DNA of 64,000 nucleotides from CAUZIB01 sp963663925 (GTDB lineage: Bacteria; Acidobacteriota; Vicinamibacteria; Vicinamibacterales; UBA8438), in assembly GCA_965237405.1 (NCBI GenBank), contig OZ250139.1, positions 1,860,001 to 1,924,000 of the forward strand, written 5' to 3'. Position numbers and translations under genes: made by a program. Below are positions 16,915-26,214 of this stretch, in pieces (the first letter of the stretch is position 1; each line of letters starts with the position of its first letter). The notes beneath the pieces were generated by a model. The model did not search any database. It was not told the origin of the DNA and was given only the letters and a program-made list of their open reading frames with translations.

Positions 16915-18813
16915 CTAATCGTCATTCGCCTCCACTTGTACCTCCACCGGCATCTCCGCGGGCCGTGACACCTTGGGTGCAAGCAGAACCGGAAGCGGCT
17001 TCCCGTCCTGTTTGGCGAAGAACGTCTCCATGATGTGCTTGGCGATCGGGGCCGTAAAGTATCCCTCGTCGGAGTGCTCCGCGAACACAACCCCGGCGAT
17101 CTGCGGGTTGTCCCGTGGCGCCGCGAAGACGAACCATCCATGGTCACGGAACTCCACGTCGGGATTATCCGCCGCCGCGCGTCTCGAAAGCGATGCGACC
17201 TGAGCTGTCCCCGACTTGCCCATGACGTTGCGGCCCTTAATTCGGGCTCCGCTGCCGGTGCCCTCGCGGTTGACCACCATCCACAGCCCACGATTAATGG
17301 CTTCCTTTGTCTCCGAAGCCAGTTCGACCGTCGACGCCGGCTCGGGCACTTCGGTCTCTCGCCAGCCTGAACCGTCGCGCACGGCCTTCAACAAGCGAGG
17401 CACCAAACGGGTCCCACCGTTCACCACCGTGGCCATCATCACCGCGAGCGATATCGGGGTCACTGAAACCGCGCCCTGACCGATCGAAGCCGAGATGGTC
17501 TCTCCGGGATACCACGGTTCGTCAAACTGTTCGCGCTTCCACTCCCTCGACGGTACGAGCCCCCGCACCTCGTGCGGGAGGTCGATATTGCTCAGCACAC
17601 CGAGGCCTAACTCTGCTGCCCACCGGTTGATCACGTCGACGTCAAGCATTCTGCCCAAGGTGTAGAAGTACGTGTTGCAGGACTTCTCGAGCGCGACGTC
17701 GAGTGCCACAGTACCGTGGATCGAGTGGCAGCGAAAGAATCGACCGAAGAACGTCCCGCCGCCACGACACGTAACCTTGAAATTTGGCGAAATAATGCCC
17801 TCTTCAAGTGCGGCCGTCGCCATTACGATCTTAAACGTTGAACCCGGAGGGTATCGCCCTTGAAGCACGCGATTCTGAAGGGGACGGAGAGGGTTGGTAT
17901 TGAGCGACGACCATGTGTGCGCATCAATCCCTAAGGCGAAATCGTTCGGATCATACGCAGGCAAGCTAACCAGAGCCAGCACCTCGCCGTTTTGGGGGTC
18001 AAGGGCCACCGCGGCCCCGCCGGAATACCCGTAGAATAGAAAGGCGTCCTCTCCGGCCTGCTGCAAGTCAGCGTCGAGCGTCAGCTGGATCTGCCGACCC
18101 TCGTCCGGTGGCACCTCCGAGATCGTCTCGATTTCACGACCGACGCTGTTAACCACGACGTGCCGCACGCCGTCGTTTCCCATTAGGAACTCGTTGTACT
18201 TTTGCTCAACGCCCGATTGGCCGATGATCGCGCCGGCGCGCAGCCGTTCATCCGACGTATCACGAAGCTGGTCGTCCGATATCTCACCCACATAGCCGAA
18301 CGAATGCGACGCTAGGGTGTGTTCCGGATAGTGCCTGGTCGGAATCTGCTCGACGACAACCCCGGGCAACTCCAGTCGTCGTGCCGTCACGGCTGCGATT
18401 TGGGCAAGCGACGCATCGGCAATGATCACGATTGGCTGATACTCCGGAACCTTAGCGTTCTGCTCGATCACATCGAGGACAGAACCCATGTCGACCTGCG
18501 TGACATTCGCGAAGAGCTGAATCGTAGCGTCTAGATTCTCCACCCGCTCCCGTACCAGCGAGAGGTTCAGTGAATACCGGTTTTCGACCAGAACGCGGCC
18601 ATCGCGGTCAAACACCACGCCGCGCGGCGCTCTGAGCGTAAGCGACCGCGAGTGATTATTTTCCGCCATCTCGGAAAACCGCCCGTGCTGAGCCACCTGA
18701 AAGTTCCAGAAACTCACCGCTAGCACGACGAAGATGAGCGCCACCCCGATCTGACAGACGTGTAGCAGGCGCCCGATGTTGTCCTGTTCGGTGGAAATGA
18801 ATCTGTTAAACAT
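16915..18813 (-). CDS. mrdA: Penicillin-binding protein 2 (elongation transpeptidase)
   Basis: 632 residues from ATG 18813, which overlaps the mreD stop by 8 bases. One N-terminal transmembrane helix (about 18-42), then the PBP dimerisation domain (MAENNHSRSLTLRAPRGVVFDRDG), and the transpeptidase domain with all three catalytic motifs: SxxK in PPGSTFKIV, SxN in EKSCNTYFY, and KSGT in MGKSGTAQV. It crosslinks new peptidoglycan in the periplasm alongside RodA. Length and architecture are normal for PBP2. Confidence 0.96.
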   Translation of the reverse strand: MFNRFISTEQDNIGRLLHVCQIGVALIFVVLAVSFWNFQVAQHGRFSEMAENNHSRSLTLRAPRGVVFDRDGRVLVENRYSLNLSLVRERVENLDATIQLFANVTQVDMGSVLDVIEQNAKVPEYQPIVIIADASLAQIAAVTARRLELPGVVVEQIPTRHYPEHTLASHSFGYVGEISDDQLRDTSDERLRAGAIIGQSGVEQKYNEFLMGNDGVRHVVVNSVGREIETISEVPPDEGRQIQLTLDADLQQAGEDAFLFYGYSGGAAVALDPQNGEVLALVSLPAYDPNDFALGIDAHTWSSLNTNPLRPLQNRVLQGRYPPGSTFKIVMATAALEEGIISPNFKVTCRGGGTFFGRFFRCHSIHGTVALDVALEKSCNTYFYTLGRMLDVDVINRWAAELGLGVLSNIDLPHEVRGLVPSREWKREQFDEPWYPGETISASIGQGAVSVTPISLAVMMATVVNGGTRLVPRLLKAVRDGSGWRETEVPEPASTVELASETKEAINRGLWMVVNREGTGSGARIKGRNVMGKSGTAQVASLSRRAAADNPDVEFRDHGWFVFAAPRDNPQIAGVVFAEHSDEGYFTAPIAKHIMETFFAKQDGKPLPVLLAPKVSRPAEMPVEVQVEANDD

Positions 18814-19345
18814 CCTTAGTCCACCCACTCATGATCCAGCGGCGTGACAGGGAACGCCGCTTGCGCCGGAATCGCTCTCGCACACCTGGCCCCACTCGTA
18901 TCGCAGCCAACGCCGCCACGCCAACGACGGCGTTCAGGATAGCCTGAAGCCCGACCATACGGGCTGTTACGATTGGTATTCCAGGCTCAATGAGCGCATA
19001 CACGCCCAGGTAGCACAGCGCGTGGACAATCGACGCCAAGACGAGAATTATGAGACGGAGCCCTATCGTTCCCAGGATAAACTGCGAGCCGATAAACCCT
19101 ACGAGCACGCCCGTGATCGTCTTTGCGAGCCCGCTTACTCCTATCACGCCACCGGACAGAATGTCTTGCAGCATTCCGCTGAACGTCCCCGTCCATAGCC
19201 CGACCGACGGTCCGTTTGTCAAGGCGGCGAACACAACGACAATCAGCACGAGATCGACCGGCATCCGCTGGGTAACCACACCGATGAACGTCGTCTGGGT
19301 AAGCAGCGCAATAAATAACGCGAGGATGATCTGGCTCGTCTTCAT
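18806..19345 (-). CDS. mreD: Rod shape-determining protein MreD
   Basis: 179 residues, about five membrane helices (TFIGVV..., LVLIVVVFAALTNGPSVGLWTGTFSGMLQDILSGG), ending in a basic tail (RFRRKRRSLSRR). Inner-membrane member of the elongasome between MreC and RodA/PBP2. Its start overlaps mreC by 4 bases (ATGA). The family is poorly conserved in sequence; assignment rests on the helix pattern, the GLWTGTFSGMLQDILSG block and its place in the operon. Confidence 0.9.
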   Translation of the reverse strand: MKTSQIILALFIALLTQTTFIGVVTQRMPVDLVLIVVVFAALTNGPSVGLWTGTFSGMLQDILSGGVIGVSGLAKTITGVLVGFIGSQFILGTIGLRLIILVLASIVHALCYLGVYALIEPGIPIVTARMVGLQAILNAVVGVAALAAIRVGPGVRERFRRKRRSLSRRWIMSGWTKDV

Positions 19346-20196
19346 CGTTGCCCGGCGTCGGTTATCAGCGCATGCGGATCGATCACGACCAGCACTTCCT
19401 CAAGTTTGGTGAAGTCCACCACAGGGTCTACGTCAATCACGCGGTACAACCCAACGCCCTCGACCACCGCCGTGACGTCACCGACAAGGAATCCCTTTGG
19501 GTAGATGCCGTCCGTTCCGGACGTGACGATCCGGTCGCCGACCCGAACGTCCTCAAGATTCGAGACGTAGTCCATACGCATCACGCGGTCGTCGTCGGTC
19601 CCAATAACGACCCCCGATGCTCGCGTCCGTTCGATGAGCGCGCCGGCGGCGGCGTTGCGGTCAACGAGCAACTGGACCTTCGCAGCTCGCTCACCGGGCA
19701 CTCCCACGACCCGCCCGACGACTCCCGCTGGTACGATGACCGCAAGGTCAGGTTGAACGCCGTGCAGCGAGCCGCGGTCGATGGTAATCGTGGAGAAGTA
19801 CGGTGTCGCGTCGGACGCGATGATGCGCGCACCCTGCGTTAGTAGATCGATCGTCTCATGCAAACCAAGCAGACGCTCCAGGCTTCGAGCCTGCTCAGCG
19901 ATCGCACGCTGCTCCTGCAGTTCGATCCGAAGCCCTGCGATTTCCGAGTTCAGCCCTTCGTTCTGCTCGCGCAGTCCCCGAAGACTGATGTAGCCGCTCC
20001 ACACGCCGGTCACACCGTCACGAGTGGTCGCCAGAAGCTGCTGAACCTCAGCAAAAACACCGAACGCCACCGACTCGAGGATGGTCGCGCCAGGCTGGGC
20101 GTTAATCTGGGCAGAAATCACAATCACATGCCCGATCACGACGGCCAGTACAAGATAACCGAAACGCTGGCGGCGGTCCATGACTGTGATCCGCAT
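19342..20196 (-). CDS. mreC: Rod shape-determining protein MreC
   Basis: 284 residues: short cytoplasmic start, one membrane helix (FGYLVLAVVIGHVIVI), a coiled coil (about 70-105, REQNEGLNSEIAGLRIELQEQRAIAEQARSLERLLGL) and the two beta-barrel domains (TPYFSTITIDRGSLHGVQ..., VPAGVVGRVV, DGIYPKGFLVGDV). Periplasmic scaffold linking MreB to the peptidoglycan machinery. No clear ribosome binding site is seen at ATG 20196; an internal ATG at 20181 is the alternative. Confidence 0.94.
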   Translation of the reverse strand: MRITVMDRRQRFGYLVLAVVIGHVIVISAQINAQPGATILESVAFGVFAEVQQLLATTRDGVTGVWSGYISLRGLREQNEGLNSEIAGLRIELQEQRAIAEQARSLERLLGLHETIDLLTQGARIIASDATPYFSTITIDRGSLHGVQPDLAVIVPAGVVGRVVGVPGERAAKVQLLVDRNAAAGALIERTRASGVVIGTDDDRVMRMDYVSNLEDVRVGDRIVTSGTDGIYPKGFLVGDVTAVVEGVGLYRVIDVDPVVDFTKLEEVLVVIDPHALITDAGQR

Positions 20197-20222
20197 CCAA
20201 GCGGCAGGGGAAGGACTGCTGC

Positions 20223-21248
20223 TTAGGCCTTCGATATCCTGCGGAGCAGGTTGAAGTCAGACAGCATCTTGCCGGCACCCAGCACGACGCACGACAGGGG
20301 GTCCTCCGCAATTGCTATAGGCAACCCCGTTTCCTCACGTAGTCGCTTATCCATATTCCTCAATAAAGCACCACCACCGGTCACGACGACGCCTCTGTCG
20401 ACAATGTCAGCCGACAACTCTGGAGGAGTCTGCTCCAACGCGTCGCGCACGGCATCGACGATGATATTCAACGTCTCTCCAAGTGCCTCGCGTATCTCCT
20501 CATCGCTGATGGTAATCGTCTTGGGCACACCCTCGATGAGGTGACGGCCCTTAATTTCCATCATTTCCGGCTCGTCGAGCACGTACGCTGACCCGATCTG
20601 AATCTTTATCTGCTCGGCCGTCCGCTCTCCGATTAATAGATTGTACGACTTTTTGAGGTAGTGGATGATCGCCTCATCCATTTCATTGCCCGCAACTCGA
20701 ACGGCCTTGTTGTAGACGATTCCAGCCAGCGAGATGACCGCAATGTCGGTGGTGCCACCACCAATATCGACAATCATGTTCCCCGCCGGCTCGGTAATCG
20801 GCATACCAGCTCCAATCGCCGCAGCCATAGCCTCTTCAACAAGATAAACTTCGCTTGCCTTCGCTCGATACGCGCTATCCTTAACCGCACGTTGTTCGAC
20901 CTGCGTGACTTCCGACGGCACGCCGATCACGATGCGAGGCCGAACCCAAATGGTTCGACTGTGCGCCCGCTTGATGAAGTAGGTCAACATCTTCTCCGTG
21001 ATCTCGAAGTCCGCAATGACTCCATCCCGCAGCGGCTTGATCGCGATGATGTTGCCTGGGGTACGCCCGAGCATCTCCTTGGCTTCGGTTCCGATAGCTT
21101 CAACGTGACCGCTGACCTTATTGATGGCGACGATCGAGGGCTCGTCCAACACGATGCCTTTGTCCCTCACGTAGACACAGGTATTAGCGGTCCCCAAGTC
21201 GATAGCCAAGTCGCTCGAGAACAGTGAAAGCATCGAACGGAAGTTCAC
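20223..21248 (-). CDS. mreB: Rod shape-determining actin homologue MreB
   Basis: 341 residues, actin fold. Phosphate-1 loop DLAIDLGTANTCVYV, PGNIIAIKPLRDGVIADF, phosphate-2 loop IVDIGGGTTDIAVIS, adenosine motif VVTGGGALLRNMDKRL. It forms membrane-associated filaments that orient cell-wall synthesis. It starts at a GTG overlapping the stop of the GGDEF gene (GTGA); an ATG five codons on gives the more usual MLSLFSSDLAIDLG start. Translational coupling to a diguanylate cyclase is the unusual feature here. Confidence 0.98.
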   Translation of the reverse strand: MNFRSMLSLFSSDLAIDLGTANTCVYVRDKGIVLDEPSIVAINKVSGHVEAIGTEAKEMLGRTPGNIIAIKPLRDGVIADFEITEKMLTYFIKRAHSRTIWVRPRIVIGVPSEVTQVEQRAVKDSAYRAKASEVYLVEEAMAAAIGAGMPITEPAGNMIVDIGGGTTDIAVISLAGIVYNKAVRVAGNEMDEAIIHYLKKSYNLLIGERTAEQIKIQIGSAYVLDEPEMMEIKGRHLIEGVPKTITISDEEIREALGETLNIIVDAVRDALEQTPPELSADIVDRGVVVTGGGALLRNMDKRLREETGLPIAIAEDPLSCVVLGAGKMLSDFNLLRRISKA

Positions 21249-22696
21249 GCCGACATATCCTCTCTGAACGTAGCTCCCGTAAGCCGAATTCCGTTCTTAC
21301 CTTCTGCCTTCACCTGACACATGGCGGTGTCGGCTGCCTGAATCAGCTCCTCGGACGTAGATGCGGCGTCGGGAAGCGTCGCGACTCCGGTCGAGGCGGT
21401 CAAACGGTAACGGACACCTTCATGCTGCAAGAACACATACTCGCAAATTCGCTCGCAAACGCGCTTGGCGACAGCCAGAGCGCCGTTGCTGCTCGTGTCC
21501 GGCAAGACGATGGCAAACTCGTCGCCACCGAACCTCGCGACCACGTCTGTTTCTCGCGCGCACCCGCGAATAATTCCGGCCGCCTCAACCAGTGCCCGGC
21601 TACCATATAGATGTCCGTACTGGTCGTTCACTCCTTTAAAGTCGTCCATGTCGATAAACAGCAGCGACAGGGGATGGTGGCTCCGAACCTGACGCTTGAT
21701 CTCACGTCGCAGCGTCTGCTCGAGATACCGTGAGTTATAGAGTTGCGTAAGGTCGTCAGTCACGGACAGCGCTTCCACGCGCTGAATGTGATAGGCGTTG
21801 TCGAGTGCAAAGGCACCCGGCTCGAGGAACGCGCGGAAGACATCCAGCATCGAGGTGGACAGCCGCGGCACCTCAACCGAAGACTCTCGATCAACACCAA
21901 CGAGCGCAGCGACTGTCCGCCCACGGCACACCAAGGGCAACGCAATGGTAGCCACGTCAGGTGCATCCTCCACAATCTTGTCGTCTCGGAGACTTGCCGA
22001 ACAGTACTCGCGCGAGTGATCGATCACCCAGGCGCCGACGGCGCATGTCGCCAGCTTAACCCCGGCCCACAGGCCACGCTCAGCCAGCAGGGATGGCGGA
22101 TCAGGCGCCACCATTCCGACGACCGCCCAGCTTGCAGCTGGCAACCAGGCCGCGGCGCGAGCCACAAGTGCGTCGGCAACTTGTACCGGCTCCAGCGAGT
22201 CGTTGACCGACCGGTTCATTTCACGCACAACATCTACCCGGTTGAGGAACCGACGGAGCGTCGGCTGCAATTGTCGGAGGCGTGTCGACAAATCTTCGTG
22301 CGAAGCCAACCCAATTTGGTTCGCGACCTCAGTCCCGTTTAGCGGCGCTACGAGATGACAAGCAAAACCAAGCTGCTTGGAACGATCTAGGACCTCGGAA
22401 CCCGATCGCAAGGAATAGGAGGCGACGGGCGTTTCCCGCGCGAACTCTCGTAACCACCGCCAGTTGGGCCGACGGCCTGGCGCCAACTCCCACAGGACGG
22501 CGTTTACGCCGGTTGTCGGTCGACGGGGCCGGGGCAAACACTGAGAGTAGTGAGTAACCTGGAATCTTCGAATTCGTGTGAGGGGTTCGATATGTGTTCC
22601 CACGTCTGGGCTGGCGTGAAAGACAACCAAACGTAGCCCAGCCCCCGACGACGACCCGTATCGGCGTCTCGGCGATTTATTCTCTTGAGCCACCAT
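21245..22696 (-). CDS. GAF-GGDEF diguanylate cyclase, first gene of the mre operon
   Basis: 483 residues. N-terminal about 140 residues look like a degenerate receiver-like or novel sensory region; a GAF-like domain spans about 170-310 (EPVQVADALVARAAAWL ... IALPLVCRGRTVAALVGVDRE); the GGDEF domain fills the rest, with DDLTQLYNSRYLEQTL, RFGGDEFAIVLPD as the active site and an RETD inhibitory (I-site) motif five residues before it. It should make cyclic di-GMP from two GTP and be feedback-inhibited. No membrane helix, so cytosolic. Its stop overlaps mreB by 4 bases, placing c-di-GMP synthesis on the cell-shape transcript. Confidence 0.93.
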   Translation of the reverse strand: MVAQENKSPRRRYGSSSGAGLRLVVFHASPDVGTHIEPLTRIRRFQVTHYSQCLPRPRRPTTGVNAVLWELAPGRRPNWRWLREFARETPVASYSLRSGSEVLDRSKQLGFACHLVAPLNGTEVANQIGLASHEDLSTRLRQLQPTLRRFLNRVDVVREMNRSVNDSLEPVQVADALVARAAAWLPAASWAVVGMVAPDPPSLLAERGLWAGVKLATCAVGAWVIDHSREYCSASLRDDKIVEDAPDVATIALPLVCRGRTVAALVGVDRESSVEVPRLSTSMLDVFRAFLEPGAFALDNAYHIQRVEALSVTDDLTQLYNSRYLEQTLRREIKRQVRSHHPLSLLFIDMDDFKGVNDQYGHLYGSRALVEAAGIIRGCARETDVVARFGGDEFAIVLPDTSSNGALAVAKRVCERICEYVFLQHEGVRYRLTASTGVATLPDAASTSEELIQAADTAMCQVKAEGKNGIRLTGATFREDMSA

Positions 22697-22743
22697 CAGT
22701 CACCGATTCTCCGTTACATCCCCTAAGTCCTTCAGTTGCTGCA

Positions 22744-22752
22744 AATATAGCA
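22744..22752 (-). promoter_or_regulatory. Candidate extended -10 for the GGDEF-mre operon
   Basis: On the minus strand the bases read TGCTATATT, an extended -10 (TGn + TATATT), 48 bases before the ATG at 22696. No good -35 is present at 17 bases, as is usual for extended -10 promoters. The IS256-family element starts 52 bases further upstream, so the core promoter would survive but upstream control sites may not. Confidence 0.4.
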
Positions 22753-22795
22753 CACTGGAACCATTTGATCCCTTCCCCACTCACCTCATCCTATC

Positions 22796-22803
22796 GGCGG
22801 ATG
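22796..22803. repeat. Target site duplication, left copy
   Basis: GGCGGATG immediately before the left end of the IS256-family element; the identical 8 bases occur at 24242-24249 after its right end. An 8-bp duplication is characteristic of this family. Confidence 0.93.
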
Positions 22804-24241
22804 GGGGATGTCCCACTGACTGTTGAAAATTGAAGCGGCGGCTCCTCACTGCTCGTGATACACGAGTGGTGGGCAACCCGAGGCGACACGCCTCACAGCA
22901 AAGGAGCCGCCATGAAGAAGTCTCGCACAGTCCGTCCGACCGCCGGTGTTGAATCTCCGACCACGCGTCGGCTGCCGCTCGTCGAGTTGCTGATTGACAC
23001 CGAAGCGGAGCTGTTCGACCTTGCGGTGCGGTCGGGATTGCAGGTCCTGGACGCCATGCTCGAGGAGGATCGGACGGCGATCTGCGGGCCGCGCTACGCG
23101 CACCAAGCCGACCGCACGGCGTCGCGGGCCGGGACGGTGGCCAGTACCGTCGTCCTCGGGGGGCGGAAGGTATCGATCCGCCGCCCCCGGGTCCGCTCGG
23201 GGCGCCAGGAGGTGCCGCTCCCGACCTTCCAGACGATGGCCCAGACCGATCCACTGCGGCGGCGCACCGTCGAGCAGCTGTTGGTCGGCGTGAGCACCCG
23301 AGGCTATGCCCGGAGTCTGGAGCCGCTTCCGGCCGACATCCCCAGCCGCAGTGTGAGTAAGAGCGCCGTCAGCCGCCGGTTTGTCGCCAAGACCGCCTCG
23401 CAGCTGGCCGCGTGGCAGGCGACGCCCCTCGACGAGCTGGATCTGGTCGGTCTCCTGCTCGACGGTGTCCACATCGGCGAGCACTGTGTGGTCGTCGCGT
23501 TGGGGATCGGCGTCGACGGCACAAAGCACGCCCTCGGGCTCTGGGAAGGTTCGACGGAGAACGCGACCGTCTGTCAGAGCCTGCTCGCCAACCTCCAGAG
23601 TCGTGGCCTGCGCACCGATCGGAGCATCCTCGTGATGCTCGATGGGTCGAAGGCGCTACGGGCGGCGGTCACGGCGGTGTTCGGGCGTGCCGCGCTGGTG
23701 CAGCGCTGCCAAATCCACAAGACCCGCAACATCCTCGACCATCTGCCGGAGCGTCAGCGGCCCTGGGTACTGGCGATCCTCAAGCGCGCCTATCAGAGCG
23801 AGGACGTCAAGACCGCGACGCGGTTGCTGCGACACCTCGCCCGCCGTCTCGACCAGGAGCATCCCTGCGCGGCGGCCAGTGTGCGCGAAGGGCTCGAGGA
23901 GACGGTGACCGTGCTGACGCTTGGCCTCTCGCCGCGTCTCCAGCGCTCGCTGGCCACGACCAACGCCGCCGAGAGCCTCATCAGCAGGACCCGCCACGTC
24001 AAACGCAACGTGAAGCGCTGGCGGGGCGGCCAGATGATGCTGCGCTGGGTCGCCGCCGGCGTCCTCGAAGCGGCCAAGGGGTTCCGGCGCCTGAAGGGAC
24101 GTGCTGATATGCCGCAACTGATCGCGGCCCTCCGCGCCCGAGATCAGCGCCTCGGCCTCGGAGACGCTACGGAGGTGCAGCAGGTCGCGTAGAATCTCAC
24201 CCGAGCCGCCGCCGAATTCCAACAGCGGCCGGGACATCCCC
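22804..24241 (+). mobile_element. Complete IS256-family insertion sequence (1438 bp)
   Basis: Bounded by imperfect inverted repeats of about 28 bases: left 22804-22831 and right 24214-24241 (right read on the minus strand). Both begin GGGGATGTCCC, then after five differing bases share CTGTTG and an A/T-rich end. It contains one transposase gene and is flanked by a perfect 8-bp duplication, so all parts for movement are present and the insertion looks recent. It sits in the divergent intergenic region between the GGDEF gene and ppiD, 42 bases from the ppiD start. Confidence 0.95.
22912..24192 (+). CDS. IS256-family (Mutator-type) transposase
   Basis: 426 residues from ATG 22912, preceded by AAAGGAG; the open frame starts 19 codons earlier but without a ribosome binding site. 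DDE catalytic residues as expected for the family: first Asp in LLLDGVHIGE, second in LVMLDGSKALRAAV, Glu in TTNAAESLISRTR. The QRCQIHKTRNILDHLP block with its CxxH is the usual mutator signature. The gene is full length with no stops, so presumably active. Confidence 0.96.
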   Translation: MKKSRTVRPTAGVESPTTRRLPLVELLIDTEAELFDLAVRSGLQVLDAMLEEDRTAICGPRYAHQADRTASRAGTVASTVVLGGRKVSIRRPRVRSGRQEVPLPTFQTMAQTDPLRRRTVEQLLVGVSTRGYARSLEPLPADIPSRSVSKSAVSRRFVAKTASQLAAWQATPLDELDLVGLLLDGVHIGEHCVVVALGIGVDGTKHALGLWEGSTENATVCQSLLANLQSRGLRTDRSILVMLDGSKALRAAVTAVFGRAALVQRCQIHKTRNILDHLPERQRPWVLAILKRAYQSEDVKTATRLLRHLARRLDQEHPCAAASVREGLEETVTVLTLGLSPRLQRSLATTNAAESLISRTRHVKRNVKRWRGGQMMLRWVAAGVLEAAKGFRRLKGRADMPQLIAALRARDQRLGLGDATEVQQVA

Positions 24242-24249
24242 GGCGGATG
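24242..24249. repeat. Target site duplication, right copy
   Basis: GGCGGATG, identical to 22796-22803. It lies 34 bases ahead of the ppiD ATG, so the original ppiD promoter was very probably split or displaced by the insertion. Confidence 0.93.
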
Positions 24250-24283
24250 ACACGATTTACTTTCGCCAAGTACAATCACTGGC

Positions 24284-26206
24284 ATGACGATGCTCGACGG
24301 AATGCGCCGACACAAGGGCTGGCTTAAGTGGAGTCTGGCGCTGGTGTGTCTAGCCTTTGTGTTCCTTTACGTACCGGATTTCTTTAATCAGTCGGCGGTC
24401 TCCGGTCTTCCGAACACCGTGCTTGTACGCGTCGGCAGCCACGAGATCACCGCGATGGAGTTTCGCCGGGTGTATCTACAACAGCTGCAGAATTACCGCC
24501 TGCAGTCGGGAGAGGAAATCAGCGAAAATGTGCTGCGCTCACTTGGAATCCACCAGCAGGTCCTGCAACAACTGATCGATCAGTACTCGGCGCTCGCCGA
24601 AGCCGAACGTCTGGGACTCGATGTCACGGACGCCGAGGTTCGCCAGCTCATCGTCAGTCTCCCTGGGTTCCAGGAAAATGGACGATTCGTTGGTGAAGAA
24701 CGCTATCGACAGGCCCTCCAGTTTCAGCGACCCCCGCTCAGCACGGCCCAATTCGAAGAAGAGGTCCGTCGAGAACTCTTGGTCCGACGCCTACAATCGG
24801 CCGTAACCGATTGGGTGGGAGTCACGGACGAGGAACTCGAAACAGAGTACCGTCGTCGTAACGAACGGGTCAGGGTGAACGTTGTGGTATTCCGCGGGGA
24901 CGACTTCCGTGACGAGGTCGAGGTCACCGACGCGGATATCGAACTGCTGTTTAATGAGGAATCGTTGACTTATCAAGTTCCGGAACGGCGCCAGCTTCGA
25001 TTTCTTCTGATCGACGAGAGCATAATCGCGGACAGTATCACACCAACCAACGCCGAGATCCAAGAGTACTACGACCGAAATATTTCCCAGTTCTCGACGC
25101 CAGGTCAGATACGAGCCAGTCATATCCTCCTTCGCACGGAAAACCGTGACGAAGCCGAAGTGAAGGCTCGATCGACTGAACTGGTCGCCGAGGCACGCGG
25201 CGGTGCCGACTTCTCAGAACTCGCACGAGAGCATTCGGAGGATGAGGAAAGCGCCGCGCAAGGTGGCGACCTTGGCTTGTTCGGACGTGGCCGAATGGTG
25301 CCAGAATTCGACGCCGTCGCGTTCGAGCTCGACGTTGGCGCCATCTCGGATCCAGTTCGAAGCTCGTTCGGGTTCCACCTGATCCAGGTTACCGAGAAGC
25401 AGGAAGAAACAACCCAGCCACTTATCGTAGCGCGTGACGTGATTGAGCGTACGCTCAAACAAGAGCAGACAATCGCTCGGTCGAGTGCTCTGTCCAATGC
25501 AATCGCCTCGGAAGTGTCTACTCCGGCCGATCTGGACTCGGCGGCCGCGGCACGTGGCCTGGAGGTACAAGAATCTGGTTTTGTGGCCCCAGGCGAGCCG
25601 ATTCTCGGTTTAGGTATGGCCCCGCAGATCTCCGCCCGGGCGTTCCAGCTCCCAGAGAATGAGGTCGATGGCCCGGTCCGCTCTCCGCTGGGACCAACCT
25701 GGATCACAGTCGTGGGCCGACAGGATCCCTATGTTCCCCCGCTCGACAACGTGCGCGAGCAGGTACGTGAGGACGTGCTGCGACGCAAGGCTCTCACGCT
25801 AGCCCAACAGCGCGCAGACGAAGCGGCCGATCTGCTCAAAGGGGCGGATAACTTCGAGGCCACCGCCGGCGAGGCTGGTTGGACAGTGAGCGCGAGCGAG
25901 CCGGTGTCTCGGGGCGGAACCTTCCCTGAAATTGGGGCGAACGTCTCGGTTGAAGCCCTCGCCTTCTCACTACCCGTTGGTGGAATCAGCGACGTCATTG
26001 AGGCCGGGAACGTCGCAGCGATCATCCAGGTCGTCGAGCGGCAGGACGTGGTCCCTGCTGAGTTTGAGGCCGCGAGAGAAGATCTTCAAACTGAGATACT
26101 TAACCAGCGCCGGCAGCAGTTCTACAAATCCTTCTTGGCGCATGTCGCCGCAAGACTCGCCATCAGCATCGACGAGGCAGCACTGAACGAAGCCCTCGGG
26201 ACCTAA
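24284..26206 (+). CDS. ppiD: PpiD/SurA-type periplasmic peptidyl-prolyl isomerase and chaperone
   Basis: 640 residues. A single N-terminal membrane anchor (WSLALVCLAFVFLYVPDFF, about 15-33) leaves the rest in the periplasm; a SurA_N/PpiD chaperone region follows (about 45-230), then a parvulin domain (about 275-370: GQIRASHILLRTE, GGDLGLFGRGRMVPEFDAVAF, SSFGFHLIQV) and a second, degenerate parvulin-like part in the C-terminal half. It assists folding of exported proteins at the Sec exit. The start ATG at 24284 could also be the second Met two codons on. Its upstream region was invaded by the IS element. Confidence 0.9.
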   Translation: MTMLDGMRRHKGWLKWSLALVCLAFVFLYVPDFFNQSAVSGLPNTVLVRVGSHEITAMEFRRVYLQQLQNYRLQSGEEISENVLRSLGIHQQVLQQLIDQYSALAEAERLGLDVTDAEVRQLIVSLPGFQENGRFVGEERYRQALQFQRPPLSTAQFEEEVRRELLVRRLQSAVTDWVGVTDEELETEYRRRNERVRVNVVVFRGDDFRDEVEVTDADIELLFNEESLTYQVPERRQLRFLLIDESIIADSITPTNAEIQEYYDRNISQFSTPGQIRASHILLRTENRDEAEVKARSTELVAEARGGADFSELAREHSEDEESAAQGGDLGLFGRGRMVPEFDAVAFELDVGAISDPVRSSFGFHLIQVTEKQEETTQPLIVARDVIERTLKQEQTIARSSALSNAIASEVSTPADLDSAAAARGLEVQESGFVAPGEPILGLGMAPQISARAFQLPENEVDGPVRSPLGPTWITVVGRQDPYVPPLDNVREQVREDVLRRKALTLAQQRADEAADLLKGADNFEATAGEAGWTVSASEPVSRGGTFPEIGANVSVEALAFSLPVGGISDVIEAGNVAAIIQVVERQDVVPAEFEAAREDLQTEILNQRRQQFYKSFLAHVAARLAISIDEAALNEALGT

Positions 26207-26214
26207 TTAGCGAT

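Noticed and set aside
16875..17291. N-terminal extension of rodA
   Set aside because: The frame is open but overlaps mrdA on the same strand with Arg/Ser-rich nonsense; the normal RodA start is at the mrdA stop.
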